From: Maribellus comscasis
GTDB taxonomy: Bacteria; Bacteroidota; Bacteroidia; Bacteroidales; Prolixibacteraceae
Length of the DNA: 64,000 nucleotides
Assembly (NCBI RefSeq): GCF_009762775.1
Contig: NZ_CP046401.1
Span: 7,576,001-7,640,000, forward strand
Direction of reading: 5' to 3'
The position numbers were made by a program, and so were the translations under genes. This document shows, piece after piece, positions 19,104-28,548 of this stretch (the first letter of the stretch is position 1; every line of letters starts with the position of its first letter). The notes beneath the pieces were generated by a model. It made no database searches. It was given only the letters and a program-made list of their open reading frames with translations, and was not told the origin of the DNA.

Positions 19104-20070
19104 AATAATAATACTTCTTCTGGTAACATTTATTGTAAGTTCCTGTTCAACAAAAAAGAATTATAAAGAATTCCGACTTGCATACGTAATGGCTCCGGGA
19201 GGTACCTCCCATGCTGCAGCCGAACAATTTAGCAAACTAGTATCCCAAAAATCCGGGGGAAAAATAAGGGTAAAACTCTATCCAAATGGAATTTTAGGCA
19301 ACGACAGAATTCTGGTCGAAGGATTAAGCCTCAGAAGCATTGATATGATTATCGCAGGACCATCTATTATTGGGTGGAATGCTCCCGAATATGGAGTTAT
19401 CGAAGCTCCTTTTGTTTTCAATAGCTATGCGCATATGGAAAAAGTAATGTATGGAAAAATAGGGAAAGAAATTGAATCAGCCATTTATAAAAACCGGAAG
19501 ATTCATTTTCTTGCTTTTCTCCACCGTGGACCAAGATATTTAACTACGACCAACAAAATCGTAAAAACGCCTGAAGATTTAAACGGATTAAAACTTCGTG
19601 TACCTGAATTACCCATTTATATAAAATCATGGAAAACATTTAGTGCAAATCCTACTCCATTAGCATACTCCGATATGTTTATGGCACTAAAACAGGGTGT
19701 CGTTGAGGGTCAGGAGAATCCACTGGAAGTAATCTATACAAGCCATTTATATGAGACACAAAAGTATATAATGAAGACAGAGCATCTCATTAGCTTTTAT
19801 ATTGCTTGTATTGGTGATTACTTTTTTAAAAAATTTGATAAAAATGAACAAAAAATAATTATCGATTCAATTAAAGAAGCAGCTCAATATCAAAACGATT
19901 TGGTAAAAGAGTACGAAGAAAAGTTTACAGATGAATTAAAAGCAGCTGGTGTTAAGTTTATTGATGTAGATAGAAATGCGTTTGAACAACTTGCGGTTCA
20001 AAAACTACCCAAGTTATTCAAAGATGTCTGGGCACCTGACATTTACCAACGAATACGAGATGTAAAATAA
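19087..20070 (+). CDS. TRAP transporter substrate-binding protein (DctP family, lipoprotein)
   Basis: The 327-residue protein has a lipoprotein signal with cysteine at about residue 20 (FIVSSCSTK). It has the DctP pattern: FRLAYVMAPGGTSHAAAEQF, GKIRVKLYPNGILGNDRILV, IIGWNAPEYGVIEAPFVF and LNGLKLRVPELPIYIKSWK. The conserved arginine that usually contacts the carboxylate of the ligand is in LRVPEL. It ends with the family's FKDVWAPDIYQRIR region. Binding of a carboxylated ligand fits the aldonate pathway encoded downstream. The gene overlaps the URO-D-like gene and closes the transporter set. Confidence 0.93.
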   Translation: MNFYNKIIILLLVTFIVSSCSTKKNYKEFRLAYVMAPGGTSHAAAEQFSKLVSQKSGGKIRVKLYPNGILGNDRILVEGLSLRSIDMIIAGPSIIGWNAPEYGVIEAPFVFNSYAHMEKVMYGKIGKEIESAIYKNRKIHFLAFLHRGPRYLTTTNKIVKTPEDLNGLKLRVPELPIYIKSWKTFSANPTPLAYSDMFMALKQGVVEGQENPLEVIYTSHLYETQKYIMKTEHLISFYIACIGDYFFKKFDKNEQKIIIDSIKEAAQYQNDLVKEYEEKFTDELKAAGVKFIDVDRNAFEQLAVQKLPKLFKDVWAPDIYQRIRDVK

Positions 20071-20201
20071 AAGAAGATAGCATTAAAAACACATTTAACT
20101 ATTACTACTTAAATAATGAACAATACAACTAACGTATAATATAAATCTGACTCATAAAATACATAGAGATAACAAATAAAAAAACAAAAAATTATAACCA
20201 C

Positions 20202-20966
20202 ATGATAAAACCGAATATTGTTTTGGAGAAAATGAAAAATGGAGTTTTCTCTCTTGGGGGATGGGTTCTGTCAAACTCAGTATCCTCAGCAGAAATAATG
20301 GCTCAGGCAGGATTTGATTGGGTATGCATTGATGCCGAACATTCATCTGTCTCTAAAGAAACAGCAACTAACATGATTAGGGCGATTGAATTACACGGCG
20401 CTGAACCATTCGTCAGAATTAGTCTGAATGATGAAGTAGAAATAAAAAAATACATGGATATAGGAGCCAGGGGCATCATTGTACCCATGATAAAATCTTA
20501 TGATGAGATAGAAAAAGCAATTTCATTTATAAAATATCCACCGTCAGGAAACCGGTCTTATGCTATTCCCAGATGCACAGGGTATGGAGACTGGTCAAAC
20601 GAATATTATGAGAATGCCAACCAACAAACTTTTATCGCCATCATGATTGAACATATTGATGCGGTCAGAGATATTGACAAAATATTCTCTCATAAAGGGA
20701 TTGATGCTATTTTGATTGGCCCTTATGATTTGTCTGGTTCAATGGATATTCCAGGGCAATTTGAAAATGAAAAATTTGTGGAAACACTGGAGTATATCCA
20801 CAAAAAAGCAATAGAGTATTCTATTACAATGGGTATACACGAAGTACATCCATCTTTGAAAAAAATTAACAATTTCATCAATCAAGGTTATAAATTTATT
20901 GCCTGTGGCATTGATACTCTCTTCATTTTGGAACGGTCAAAAGAATTCGCCCAACTTAATACTTAA
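20202..20966 (+). CDS. HpcH/HpaI-family class II aldolase
   Basis: The 254-residue protein has the metal-dependent pyruvate aldolase barrel: GFDWVCIDAEHSSVS, EPFVRISLNDEVEIKKYMDIGARGIIVPMI, FIAIMIEHIDAV and IDAILIGPYDLSGSMD. In the family the arginine of VRI, the glutamate of MIE and the aspartate of the GPYDLS region are catalytic or metal-binding. Family members cleave 2-keto-3-deoxy sugar acids (GarL, YfaU, HpaI) into pyruvate and an aldehyde. It may provide an unphosphorylated branch parallel to the kinase/KDPG-aldolase route encoded further on. A 131-base AT-rich gap precedes it. Confidence 0.9.
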   Translation: MIKPNIVLEKMKNGVFSLGGWVLSNSVSSAEIMAQAGFDWVCIDAEHSSVSKETATNMIRAIELHGAEPFVRISLNDEVEIKKYMDIGARGIIVPMIKSYDEIEKAISFIKYPPSGNRSYAIPRCTGYGDWSNEYYENANQQTFIAIMIEHIDAVRDIDKIFSHKGIDAILIGPYDLSGSMDIPGQFENEKFVETLEYIHKKAIEYSITMGIHEVHPSLKKINNFINQGYKFIACGIDTLFILERSKEFAQLNT

Positions 20967-20987
20967 TAATTTTAAAATACAATCATT

Positions 20988-21440
20988 TTGATTTTAGGAT
21001 CATTAAAAAATACAGAAACAGCTGAAAAAGTTCACTACCTTTTTAAAAAAGCTTTTGACTATATCAAAACTGCTGATCTAACTACAATTCCATCTGACGG
21101 AACCAGAATTGAGCTTGAAGGAAACAAACTTTATTTCGTTATCAATGAATATTTAGGTAAAACACGTCAGGATCTAATAGGAGAAGCCCATCGAAAATAC
21201 ATTGATATTCAGGTTCTGTTAGAAGGAACTGAATCGATGGGCTGGATTGAACTATCTGAATGCAGGAAATTATTAAAACCGTATGATTCAGAGAAAGATG
21301 CAGTCTTATACAATGATACGCCTTCCTCCTATATTCAGGTCTCTCCCGGAGAATTTGTAATCTTCTTTCCTGAAGATGTGCATGCGCCGGGGATTAGCAC
21401 TGAAAATATAAAAAAATTAGTTGTAAAAGTGTTGATTTAA
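20988..21440 (+). CDS. YhcH/YjgK/YiaL-family (EbgC-like) protein
   Basis: The 150-residue cupin-like protein matches the YhcH/YjgK/YiaL family: IELEGNKLYFVINEYLGKTR, EAHRKYIDIQVLLEGTESMGW and FVIFFPEDVHAPGI, with the conserved histidines and glutamates of the metal site. The start is TTG at 20,988; no ATG lies close by. Family members occur in sialic acid and sugar-acid operons and some have anomerase-like activity. Here it probably helps isomer or anomer conversion of the imported sugar; this is inference. Confidence 0.85.
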   Translation: MILGSLKNTETAEKVHYLFKKAFDYIKTADLTTIPSDGTRIELEGNKLYFVINEYLGKTRQDLIGEAHRKYIDIQVLLEGTESMGWIELSECRKLLKPYDSEKDAVLYNDTPSSYIQVSPGEFVIFFPEDVHAPGISTENIKKLVVKVLI

Positions 21441-21546
21441 TGCGTTGCTTATTGTTTATAGCTTCCCGCAGTATTTATATGAAGTTAAAAATTCTGAGGA
21501 AGCGAGCTACCCCAATTACAATTTCTGGATTTTTTTAAATAAAGTT

Positions 21547-22245
21547 ATGAATACGAAATACTGGAATACAGATAAGGAACTTTTTGATATAATCAGGAAA
21601 GAGTTATATACGGCAGTGATCGGTGACATAATGGACAAAATGAACCTGAAACATCAGTTTCTGCCTCCTCAAATCCGTCCTCTCAAAGAAGAAATGTTCA
21701 TTACCGGACGGGCGATGACAGTACTTGAGGCTGATTATTTTGAAGAACTAAGCCCTGGTTCAAATAATCCTTTAATGAATAAGCCTTTTGGGCTCATGCT
21801 CGAAGCTCTGGATAATATAAAACAGGGAGAAGTATACATATGTTCCGGCGCTTCGCCCTCATATGCCCTGGTTGGCGAATTGATGATGACAAGGATTAAA
21901 ATGTGCGGAGGTGCAGGTGCAGTGGTTAATGGTTATTCTCGTGACACATTGGGAATTTACAAAACAGATATTCCTGTTTTTTCATATGGACCGTATGCCC
22001 AGGATCAGGCACCAAGAGGTAGGGTAATTGACTACCGTGTCCCGATTGAAATGAACGGAGTACGCATCATTCCGGGAGATATAATTATCGGAGATATTGA
22101 TGGAGTATGTGTAGTACCGCAAAATCACGAACAGGAAATTATTGTCAGAGCTTTGGAAAAAGCCAGGGGAGAAAAAGCCGTACTAAACGCAATAAAAGGA
22201 GGAATGAGCGCCGTTGATGCGTGGAATAAGTACGGAATCATGTGA
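21547..22245 (+). CDS. RraA-like / 4-hydroxy-4-methyl-2-oxoglutarate aldolase family protein
   Basis: The frame is open from 21,445, but ATG 21,547 (MNTKYWNTDKELFDII) gives the normal family length of 232 residues and is preferred. Signatures are TAVIGDIMDKM, GELMMTRIKMCGGAGAVVNG followed by YSRD, and IPGDIIIGDIDGVCVVPQ. The GELM plus R and D residues form the Mg-pyruvate site in HMG/CHA aldolases; RraA regulators of RNase E lack catalytic function but share the fold. In a sugar-acid operon an aldolase or decarboxylase acting on a keto acid is more likely than an RNase inhibitor. Confidence 0.85.
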   Translation: MNTKYWNTDKELFDIIRKELYTAVIGDIMDKMNLKHQFLPPQIRPLKEEMFITGRAMTVLEADYFEELSPGSNNPLMNKPFGLMLEALDNIKQGEVYICSGASPSYALVGELMMTRIKMCGGAGAVVNGYSRDTLGIYKTDIPVFSYGPYAQDQAPRGRVIDYRVPIEMNGVRIIPGDIIIGDIDGVCVVPQNHEQEIIVRALEKARGEKAVLNAIKGGMSAVDAWNKYGIM

Positions 22246-22284
22246 TGAATAAGCTCTTAGAGAAATATTAAAAATTCACTCAGG

Positions 22285-23451
22285 ATGAAAATAACCGATG
22301 TTAAGGTTTGGCTGGTTGAAGGGATAAAGTACAACTGGACCATGCTAAAAATATATACCGATGAAGGGTATACCGGTGTGGGAGAAGCAACCAACTGGCC
22401 GGGGAGCCAAATTGTTGAAGCTGCCGCAATTGAAGTTGGACAACGAATTATCGGGTATGACCCAATGCGCACCGATTTTATCTGGACAAAGTTATACCGC
22501 GATTTAAACTGGGTTGGGCCATTTGGGGCCAGTATGTGCGCCATCTCCGGAATCGACATGGCCCTCCTTGACCTAAAGGCTAAAGTACTGGGAGTACCAA
22601 TGTATGAATTATTAGGGGGAGCATTTCGGAAAAAAATCAGGCTTTATGCGAATTACTGGTTTACTAAGGGCGGACATAATGCAAAAGATTATGCCAGTCA
22701 GGCCCTCAGTGTCATAAAGGCCGGATTCAAGGGTGTAAAATTTGACCCGTTTGCCCATGTGAATTACTTCTATGGGGAAGATTTGAATGTAGACCTTGGA
22801 CTAACTTTTGAGCAGCAAAACAGGGCTTATGAAGTTAGTAAAGCAGTAAGAAATGCCATCGGCCCTGAAGCTGACTTGATGATTGAGACTCATGCCATGC
22901 TGAATTTCAAAACAGCAACCGCGATGGCAGAACGTCTGGCAGAATTGGACATTACCTGGTTTGAAGAACCAGCAGGCCCTGAAAGTGCAACTACCTTACG
23001 TACAATGCGTGAGCGAATCTCCTCAAAGGTATCGATCTGTGTCGGTGAAAGACACTATACGCGCCACGGTATAAGGGATCTGCTTGAAAAACAGGTTGCC
23101 GACATAATAATGCCTGATATTACAAGGTGTGGTGGTCCATCGGAAATGAAAAGAATGGCGACAATGGCGGAAACTTATAGCGTACAGGTAGCTCCGCATA
23201 ATCCTAACGGTCCGTTATCGACGTTGGCAAGTGCTCATGTCTGCGCGTCAATTCCAAATTTTTTCAGACAGGAATTTATGTTTAACGATGTCCCCTGGCG
23301 CGATACTATAATTGATTATTCAATAAACGATTTAATTGTTGATGGTCACCTTGTATTACCGGAAAGAACTGGATTAGGAGTTGATTTAAATGAAACAGAA
23401 ATGGAAAAACACCCGGGGGTAAGAAAGCCTAGAGCTGGATTTTATATTTAA
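22285..23451 (+). CDS. enolase-superfamily sugar-acid dehydratase (MR subgroup)
   Basis: The 388-residue protein has the N-terminal capping domain (to about 125) and the (beta/alpha)7 barrel. Metal ligands and bases fit the mandelate racemase subgroup: E201 and H203 in MIETHAM, E227 in WFEEPAG, E255 in VGERHYTRHG and H305 in APHNPNGP. It resembles galactonate dehydratase relatives but uses Glu instead of Asp at the first metal site, as in several aldarate and aldonate dehydratases. It should abstract the proton alpha to a carboxylate and eliminate water to give a 2-keto-3-deoxy acid. Its substrate probably differs from that of the DgoD homologue at 24,479. Confidence 0.88.
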   Translation: MKITDVKVWLVEGIKYNWTMLKIYTDEGYTGVGEATNWPGSQIVEAAAIEVGQRIIGYDPMRTDFIWTKLYRDLNWVGPFGASMCAISGIDMALLDLKAKVLGVPMYELLGGAFRKKIRLYANYWFTKGGHNAKDYASQALSVIKAGFKGVKFDPFAHVNYFYGEDLNVDLGLTFEQQNRAYEVSKAVRNAIGPEADLMIETHAMLNFKTATAMAERLAELDITWFEEPAGPESATTLRTMRERISSKVSICVGERHYTRHGIRDLLEKQVADIIMPDITRCGGPSEMKRMATMAETYSVQVAPHNPNGPLSTLASAHVCASIPNFFRQEFMFNDVPWRDTIIDYSINDLIVDGHLVLPERTGLGVDLNETEMEKHPGVRKPRAGFYI

Positions 23452-23495
23452 AATTTAAGCTATTGACAGTTTTATCATGTTAAATTTCATAGTGT

Positions 23496-24455
23496 ATGGA
23501 GAAAGCTTATAAAACTATAATCACAAGTACGATACCAAAAGAATGGGTCAAAAAACTCTCTTCAATTTCGGAAGTAATCATATGGCCCGGAGGTAATCAT
23601 TTTTTGATGCCAAGAGATTATCTGATTAAAATTTTGCCTGAAACAGATGCAATTATAAATACAGCTGATGTAAAGGCTGACAAAGAGCTTTTAAACCATG
23701 CGTCAAGGCTCAAGATAGTTGCAAATGCATCGATTGGTTATGATAACCTAAACCTAAAAGAACTAACAACAAGAGGAATCTGGGCCTGCAATACACCTGG
23801 CTTTTTTAACTATCCTGTTGCGGAATATATTATAGCAGGTATGTTAACGCTTTCAAGAAAACTTGGTGAAGCAGAAAGATTTGTAAGACAAAATGAATGG
23901 AACGCCTTTGAACCAGGTAGGTGGGACGGCAAAAGCCTGAAGGAAATGAGTATCGGAATTGTGGGCATGGGTGCAATCGGCACTGAGCTGATGAATCTGG
24001 CAAAAGCATTTGGAATGAAAGTCAGGTACTATGATCATAATAGACAAAAAATACCGGGATACACAAATCTTGACAAACTACTAAATACTAGCGATTTTGT
24101 TTCAATCAATGTCCCCTTAAACAGTTCCACAAAACACATGGTAAACCAGAATTTTCTTAACAAATTAAAAGACGATGCAATATTGATAAACACATCAAGA
24201 GGTGCTGTTGTAGAGCAGAATGCTTTGATTAAAGCACTAAAATCAGGTCAAATTAAAGGTGCAATCCTCGATGTCTTTGAAAATGAACCTTATGTTCCCA
24301 CTGACCTGAGAAAACTTGAAAATGTTTTTATTACCCCACATATAGCTGGTGGCACCAAGTCAGCACGTAAAGCAAGCATGGAAAGTGCCGCTTTCAATGT
24401 TTTTTGTGTTTTATCCGGTAACAAACCAATTAATTCATTAAACCAAATAGAATAA
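23496..24455 (+). CDS. D-isomer-specific 2-hydroxyacid dehydrogenase
   Basis: The 319-residue NAD(P)-dependent enzyme has the Rossmann motif GIVGMGAIG (about 154-162). The catalytic Arg is in INTSRGAVVEQ, the Glu in LDVFENEP and the His in FITPHIAGGT. It is closest in layout to glyoxylate/hydroxypyruvate/2-ketogluconate reductases. It lies between the two dehydratase genes, so it may interconvert a 2-keto and a 2-hydroxy sugar acid before or after dehydration. A second paralogue is encoded at 27,453. Confidence 0.9.
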   Translation: MEKAYKTIITSTIPKEWVKKLSSISEVIIWPGGNHFLMPRDYLIKILPETDAIINTADVKADKELLNHASRLKIVANASIGYDNLNLKELTTRGIWACNTPGFFNYPVAEYIIAGMLTLSRKLGEAERFVRQNEWNAFEPGRWDGKSLKEMSIGIVGMGAIGTELMNLAKAFGMKVRYYDHNRQKIPGYTNLDKLLNTSDFVSINVPLNSSTKHMVNQNFLNKLKDDAILINTSRGAVVEQNALIKALKSGQIKGAILDVFENEPYVPTDLRKLENVFITPHIAGGTKSARKASMESAAFNVFCVLSGNKPINSLNQIE

Positions 24456-24478
24456 TTATTTCATTCCAAAATACTCAC

Positions 24479-25627
24479 ATGAAAATTAAAAATATTGAAA
24501 TATTTAAAATTCCACCGCGATGGCTTTTTCTAAAAATCACAACAGAATCAGGAATATCAGGTTGGGGAGAGCCTGCGCTGGAGGGTAAAACTGATTCTGT
24601 AATAGCTGCCATTCATGACATGAAACAATATCTGATTGGACAAAATGCAGAAGAGATTGAACATATATACAATTTGCTCACTAAAGGAAGCTTTTACAGA
24701 GGTGGAGTAATTATGATGAGTGCCGTTTCCGGAATAGAACAGGCGCTTTGGGATATAAAAGGGAAACATTTAAATACTCCTGTCTATAACCTGCTGGGGG
24801 GAGCAGTGAGAGAAAAAGTAAGAATTTATGGCTGGATAGGAGGAGACTCTCCAACTGATTTGATCTCTCAGGCTCAAAGAAGAATTGATTCAGGTTATAC
24901 AGCCTTAAAAATAAATGCATGTGGTAAAACAGAATGGATTGTTTCTCCTTCCGAAACAAAAAGTATAATACAAAGGCTAAAAGAATTGAGAGCAGCAGTT
25001 GGAGATAAAATTGAGATCGGTATTGATTTTCATGGAAGAGTTCATAAATCAGCGGTGAAACGCCTTGTTAAAGAATTGGAAGAATTTTGCCCCATGTTTT
25101 ATGAAGAGCCTCTACTTCCTGAATATATCGATCAACTAAAAGATGTTGCAAATTATACCACCGTTCCCATAGCTTTTGGCGAACGTTTGGTCGGTCGCAG
25201 AGAATTTAAAAGTTTAATAAACAATGGAATTGTGGATATTATTCAACCTGACATTAGCCATACCGGTGGTATATGGGAAATACGTAAGATTGCCGCCATG
25301 GCTGAAACATCAGATATCGCCCTCGCACCTCATTGTCCTCTTGGTCCCATTGCATTTGCAGCTTCATTACACATCAATACGTGCTGTCCAAATGTAATTA
25401 TCCAGGAAACCAGCCAGGGAATTCATTATAACGAAGGGACAGATATGCTTGATTATATAATAAACAAAAAGGATTTATCAATAATAGATGGTTTCATTCC
25501 AAACCTTGAAAAACCAGGCCTTGGCATTGAAATAGACGAGAAGTTTGTTAAAGAAATGTCAAAAATTGGTCATAACTGGAGAAATCCAATATGGTATGGA
25601 AAGGATGGAAGTTTACTTGAATGGTAA
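24479..25627 (+). CDS. dgoD: D-galactonate dehydratase (DgoD-like)
   Basis: The 382-residue enolase-superfamily enzyme has all five residues described for E. coli DgoD at identical numbering: Asp183 and His185 (IDFHGRV), Glu209 (FYEEPLL), Glu235 (FGERL) and His285 (APHCPLGP). The N-terminal IPPRWLFLKI, the FYRGGVIMMSA segment, the ETSQGIHYN segment and the C-terminal end WRNPIW...EW also follow DgoD closely. It should convert D-galactonate to 2-dehydro-3-deoxy-D-galactonate. The kinase and aldolase genes directly downstream complete a De Ley-Doudoroff-type route to pyruvate and glyceraldehyde 3-phosphate. Activity on an epimer cannot be excluded. Confidence 0.92.
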   Translation: MKIKNIEIFKIPPRWLFLKITTESGISGWGEPALEGKTDSVIAAIHDMKQYLIGQNAEEIEHIYNLLTKGSFYRGGVIMMSAVSGIEQALWDIKGKHLNTPVYNLLGGAVREKVRIYGWIGGDSPTDLISQAQRRIDSGYTALKINACGKTEWIVSPSETKSIIQRLKELRAAVGDKIEIGIDFHGRVHKSAVKRLVKELEEFCPMFYEEPLLPEYIDQLKDVANYTTVPIAFGERLVGRREFKSLINNGIVDIIQPDISHTGGIWEIRKIAAMAETSDIALAPHCPLGPIAFAASLHINTCCPNVIIQETSQGIHYNEGTDMLDYIINKKDLSIIDGFIPNLEKPGLGIEIDEKFVKEMSKIGHNWRNPIWYGKDGSLLEW

Positions 25628-25642
25628 CCTAAAACGCTAACC

Positions 25643-26686
25643 ATGGAAAAAAAAATAATATGTTTTGGTGAAATAATGTTACGCCTGGCGGCACCCGGAT
25701 ACCTAAGATTTAGTCAGGCAAACGAGTTTGTTGCTACCTATTGCGGAGGAGAAGCGAATGTCGCTGTTTCATTGGCAAATTTTGGCATGGATGCAGAATT
25801 TGTAACTCGTTTGCCAAAAAATGATATATCTGATGCATGTCTTAGAAGTTTACATAAAAATGGCGTGAATACAAAAAATGTCATTTTTGGTGGGGAAAGA
25901 TTAGGTCTGTACTATTTGGAAACAGGGGCAGTAACCAGACCCGGTAAAGTGATTTATGATAGGGAGCATTCCTCTTTCTCTGAAATTAATCCTGGCATGA
26001 TCGACTGGAAAAATATATTGAGAAATGCCGACTGGTTTCATTGGACCGGGATCACGCCAGCAATTTCAGAAGGAGCTGCTGAAGCATGTTTGGAGGCGAT
26101 AGAAGTAGCGCAAAAAATGGGATTAATTATATCAACCGATTTGAACTACCGGAAAACTCTGTGGAAATATGGAAAAACGGCTGCTGAAGTTATGCCAAAG
26201 CTAGTTGAGAAAAGTGATATTATTCTTGGGAACGAAGAAGATGCAGAAACAATATTTGGAATAAAGCCTGAAGGTTTCGATGCAACAAAAACGCTAGGTA
26301 ATGTTAATGGAAATGAATTCTACTCGGTTTGTGAAAAGTTAATGGCGAAATTTCCAAATGCAAAAAAAATAATTATCACTCTACGCGGTTCTTTTAATGC
26401 GAATCACAACACCTGGGCAGGTGTTCTCTTCAACGGGAAGCAATTGCTAAAATCACCCACTTATGATATTACCCACATAGTTAACCGGGTAGGCGGCGGT
26501 GATTCTTTTATGGGGGGATTGATTTATGGATTATTGACTTATCCAAATGAAGATCAAAAAGCTTTGAACTTTGCAACTGCGGCATCCTGCTTAAAGCATA
26601 CTATTTATGGCGACTTTAACCTTTCAACAGTTACAGAAGTAGAGAGGTTAATGTCAGGTGACGGGAGTGGACGGGTAAATAGATAA
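25643..26686 (+). CDS. kdgK: PfkB-family 2-keto-3-deoxy sugar-acid kinase
   Basis: The 347-residue ribokinase-fold protein has the sugar-binding GGEANVAVSLANFGMDAEFV near the N-terminus and the C-terminal catalytic segment NRVGGGDSFMGGLIYGLL, with the GGGDSF anion hole and catalytic Asp. Its ISTDLNYRKTLWK pattern is typical of KDG kinases. It should phosphorylate the 2-keto-3-deoxy acid produced by the upstream dehydratase(s). The gene lies 15 bases after dgoD and 101 bases before the aldolase start. The symbol refers to the family; the substrate may be the galacto isomer. Confidence 0.9.
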   Translation: MEKKIICFGEIMLRLAAPGYLRFSQANEFVATYCGGEANVAVSLANFGMDAEFVTRLPKNDISDACLRSLHKNGVNTKNVIFGGERLGLYYLETGAVTRPGKVIYDREHSSFSEINPGMIDWKNILRNADWFHWTGITPAISEGAAEACLEAIEVAQKMGLIISTDLNYRKTLWKYGKTAAEVMPKLVEKSDIILGNEEDAETIFGIKPEGFDATKTLGNVNGNEFYSVCEKLMAKFPNAKKIIITLRGSFNANHNTWAGVLFNGKQLLKSPTYDITHIVNRVGGGDSFMGGLIYGLLTYPNEDQKALNFATAASCLKHTIYGDFNLSTVTEVERLMSGDGSGRVNR

Positions 26687-26787
26687 GCAAATTATAAAAC
26701 AGTATTAAATAAAACTCACATCAACCTTGGTACTAAAATTTCATGCAAATTCCATCTGTTTCCTTAAAAAACTTAAATTATAGTCAA

Positions 26788-27456
26788 ATGAAAACTTCAA
26801 TTAAAAAAAATAAATTCTCCTGGGATAAATTTAAACAAATGCCTGTTATTGGGATAGTTCGTGGGATTTCAATCGATGATTTTAAAAACATATTACCTAT
26901 TTACATAAAGGCAGGCTTTACAACTATTGAGGTAACAATGAATACAAATGATGTTGAGTCACTTGTAAGGCACGCTATTAAAGAGTACCCTGATATAAAT
27001 GTAGGAACAGGAACAGTTTGTAGTCTCAAGGATTTGGAACATGCATTGAATTTTGGTTCGCAATTTATTGTTTCTCCGATTATAAACTATGATGTTATCA
27101 AAACTTGTGTTAAATACAACATCCCAGTATTTCCAGGTGCATTAACACCAACTGAGATATATAGTGCCTGGGAACTAGGAGCTTCAGCCGTGAAAGTATA
27201 TCCGGCAGGCAATTTTGGAGCAGGTTATATAAAGGATGTAAAGGGCCCGCTAAACGACATAAAGATAATTCCTACAGGAGGAATAAATCTTGATAATATA
27301 CAAAGGTTTCTGGATGCAGGTGTAGAAGGACTAGGTATCGGTAGTCCTTTATTTGACAATACGCTCATAAATTCCCAAAACTGGCTTGCGCTGGAAAACC
27401 ACTTTTTAAAATTTACAAGAATTCTCCAAAACCATTACAAAAAAAACATAAAATGA
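26788..27456 (+). CDS. eda: KDPG/KDPGal aldolase (Eda family)
   Basis: A frame opens at 26,743 but ATG 26,788 (MKTSIKKNKFSWDKF) gives 222 residues, the normal family length. The core shows PVIGIVRG, the catalytic-site Glu in TTIEVTMN, VGTGTV, FPGALTPTEI, the Schiff-base Lys in AVKVYPAGNFG, and PTGGINLDNI. It cleaves 2-keto-3-deoxy-6-phospho-aldonate to pyruvate and glyceraldehyde 3-phosphate. It overlaps the next dehydrogenase gene by four bases (ATGA), so the two are co-translated. Confidence 0.92.
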   Translation: MKTSIKKNKFSWDKFKQMPVIGIVRGISIDDFKNILPIYIKAGFTTIEVTMNTNDVESLVRHAIKEYPDINVGTGTVCSLKDLEHALNFGSQFIVSPIINYDVIKTCVKYNIPVFPGALTPTEIYSAWELGASAVKVYPAGNFGAGYIKDVKGPLNDIKIIPTGGINLDNIQRFLDAGVEGLGIGSPLFDNTLINSQNWLALENHFLKFTRILQNHYKKNIK

Positions 27457-28418
27457 AAGTAGTTATACAAAAAGACCTATTTGAACGTAGCTTTGAAGTC
27501 TTTTCGAATGCAGAAAAAACACACGGGATTCAGTTTATTCAAACCGAAATACTCGATGAGAATACTATGCTTAAACAGCATACTTCAGGTATAAATTGTT
27601 TTGTAATTGGTGCTGAAAAATATTCTCGTAGTTTTTATAACTCATTAAAAGAAGGTTCAGCCGTAATTCGTTATGGAGTCGGCTATAATGCGGTACCAAT
27701 AGACATCTGTATCCAAAAAAATATAAAAGTTGCTTTTACGCCAGGAACATTAACGGATTCTGTTGCAGAACACACATTTGCTTTGTTATTGGGTGTTGTA
27801 AGAAAATTGCCGGAATTACATCAGTCAGTAAAATCCGGTAACTGGAAAGGATTAACCGGACTTGAATTAAAAAATAAGACAATTGCATTAATTGGATATG
27901 GGCAAATAGGACAGGCAGTAGCTAAAATTGCCAAGCTTGGCTTTGGAATGAAAGTAGTCGCATATGATATCAAAGAAATGAATAGTGATGATTTATTAGA
28001 CAATTATTCTAATGATTTTAAATCAATCGTTAAGAATGCTGATATAATAAGTCTACATTTAGCAACTGTGCCTGACACACTAGGATTTATTAACAAAGAA
28101 CGAATTGGAATGCTGAAAGATGGAAGCATATTCATTAACACAGCAAGGGGAGAATTAATAATTGAAAAGGATTTTTACGAAGCACTGGATACAGGCAAAA
28201 TCAAAGCTGCCGGATTAGATGTATTTGAAAATGAACCCTATCATCCAAAATCTGAAGTAGATTTCAGAAAATTAGACAATGTTGTACTAACTCCGCATTG
28301 CGGCTCAAATACCATAGAAGCTAGTACCAGAATGGCAGAACTTGTTATTAGAAATATATTGGCATACTATTCTTCAAATGAAATGAACCTTATACCTGAA
28401 ATTAAAAATAACCGTTAA
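27453..28418 (+). CDS. D-isomer-specific 2-hydroxyacid dehydrogenase, second copy
   Basis: The 321-residue enzyme has the Rossmann motif ALIGYGQIGQAVAKIA (about residue 147 onward). Catalytic Arg lies in INTARGELII, Glu in LDVFENEP and His in LTPHCGSNT. It is clearly diverged from the paralogue at 23,496. It starts inside the last codons of the aldolase gene and is the last gene of the operon. A role in reducing or oxidising a sugar acid or hydroxypyruvate-like intermediate is inferred. The following 130 bases hold no clear terminator hairpin. Confidence 0.9.
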   Translation: MKVVIQKDLFERSFEVFSNAEKTHGIQFIQTEILDENTMLKQHTSGINCFVIGAEKYSRSFYNSLKEGSAVIRYGVGYNAVPIDICIQKNIKVAFTPGTLTDSVAEHTFALLLGVVRKLPELHQSVKSGNWKGLTGLELKNKTIALIGYGQIGQAVAKIAKLGFGMKVVAYDIKEMNSDDLLDNYSNDFKSIVKNADIISLHLATVPDTLGFINKERIGMLKDGSIFINTARGELIIEKDFYEALDTGKIKAAGLDVFENEPYHPKSEVDFRKLDNVVLTPHCGSNTIEASTRMAELVIRNILAYYSSNEMNLIPEIKNNR

Positions 28419-28548
28419 AAAAAACATTTAAGATCGCTAAGGTCTCTCTCCAAATATTCGTTTCTATCTCTTTATAAATATACAAAAAATCAAGCTAAAA
28501 TATTAGCTAAGGTAGAAAGTGGATACACTTTAATATTTTCCTACTTTT

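Noticed and set aside
21445..21546. Longer N-terminus of the RraA-like protein from 21,445
   Set aside because: The extra 34 residues are not family-like, start directly after the preceding stop, and ATG 21,547 gives the usual length.
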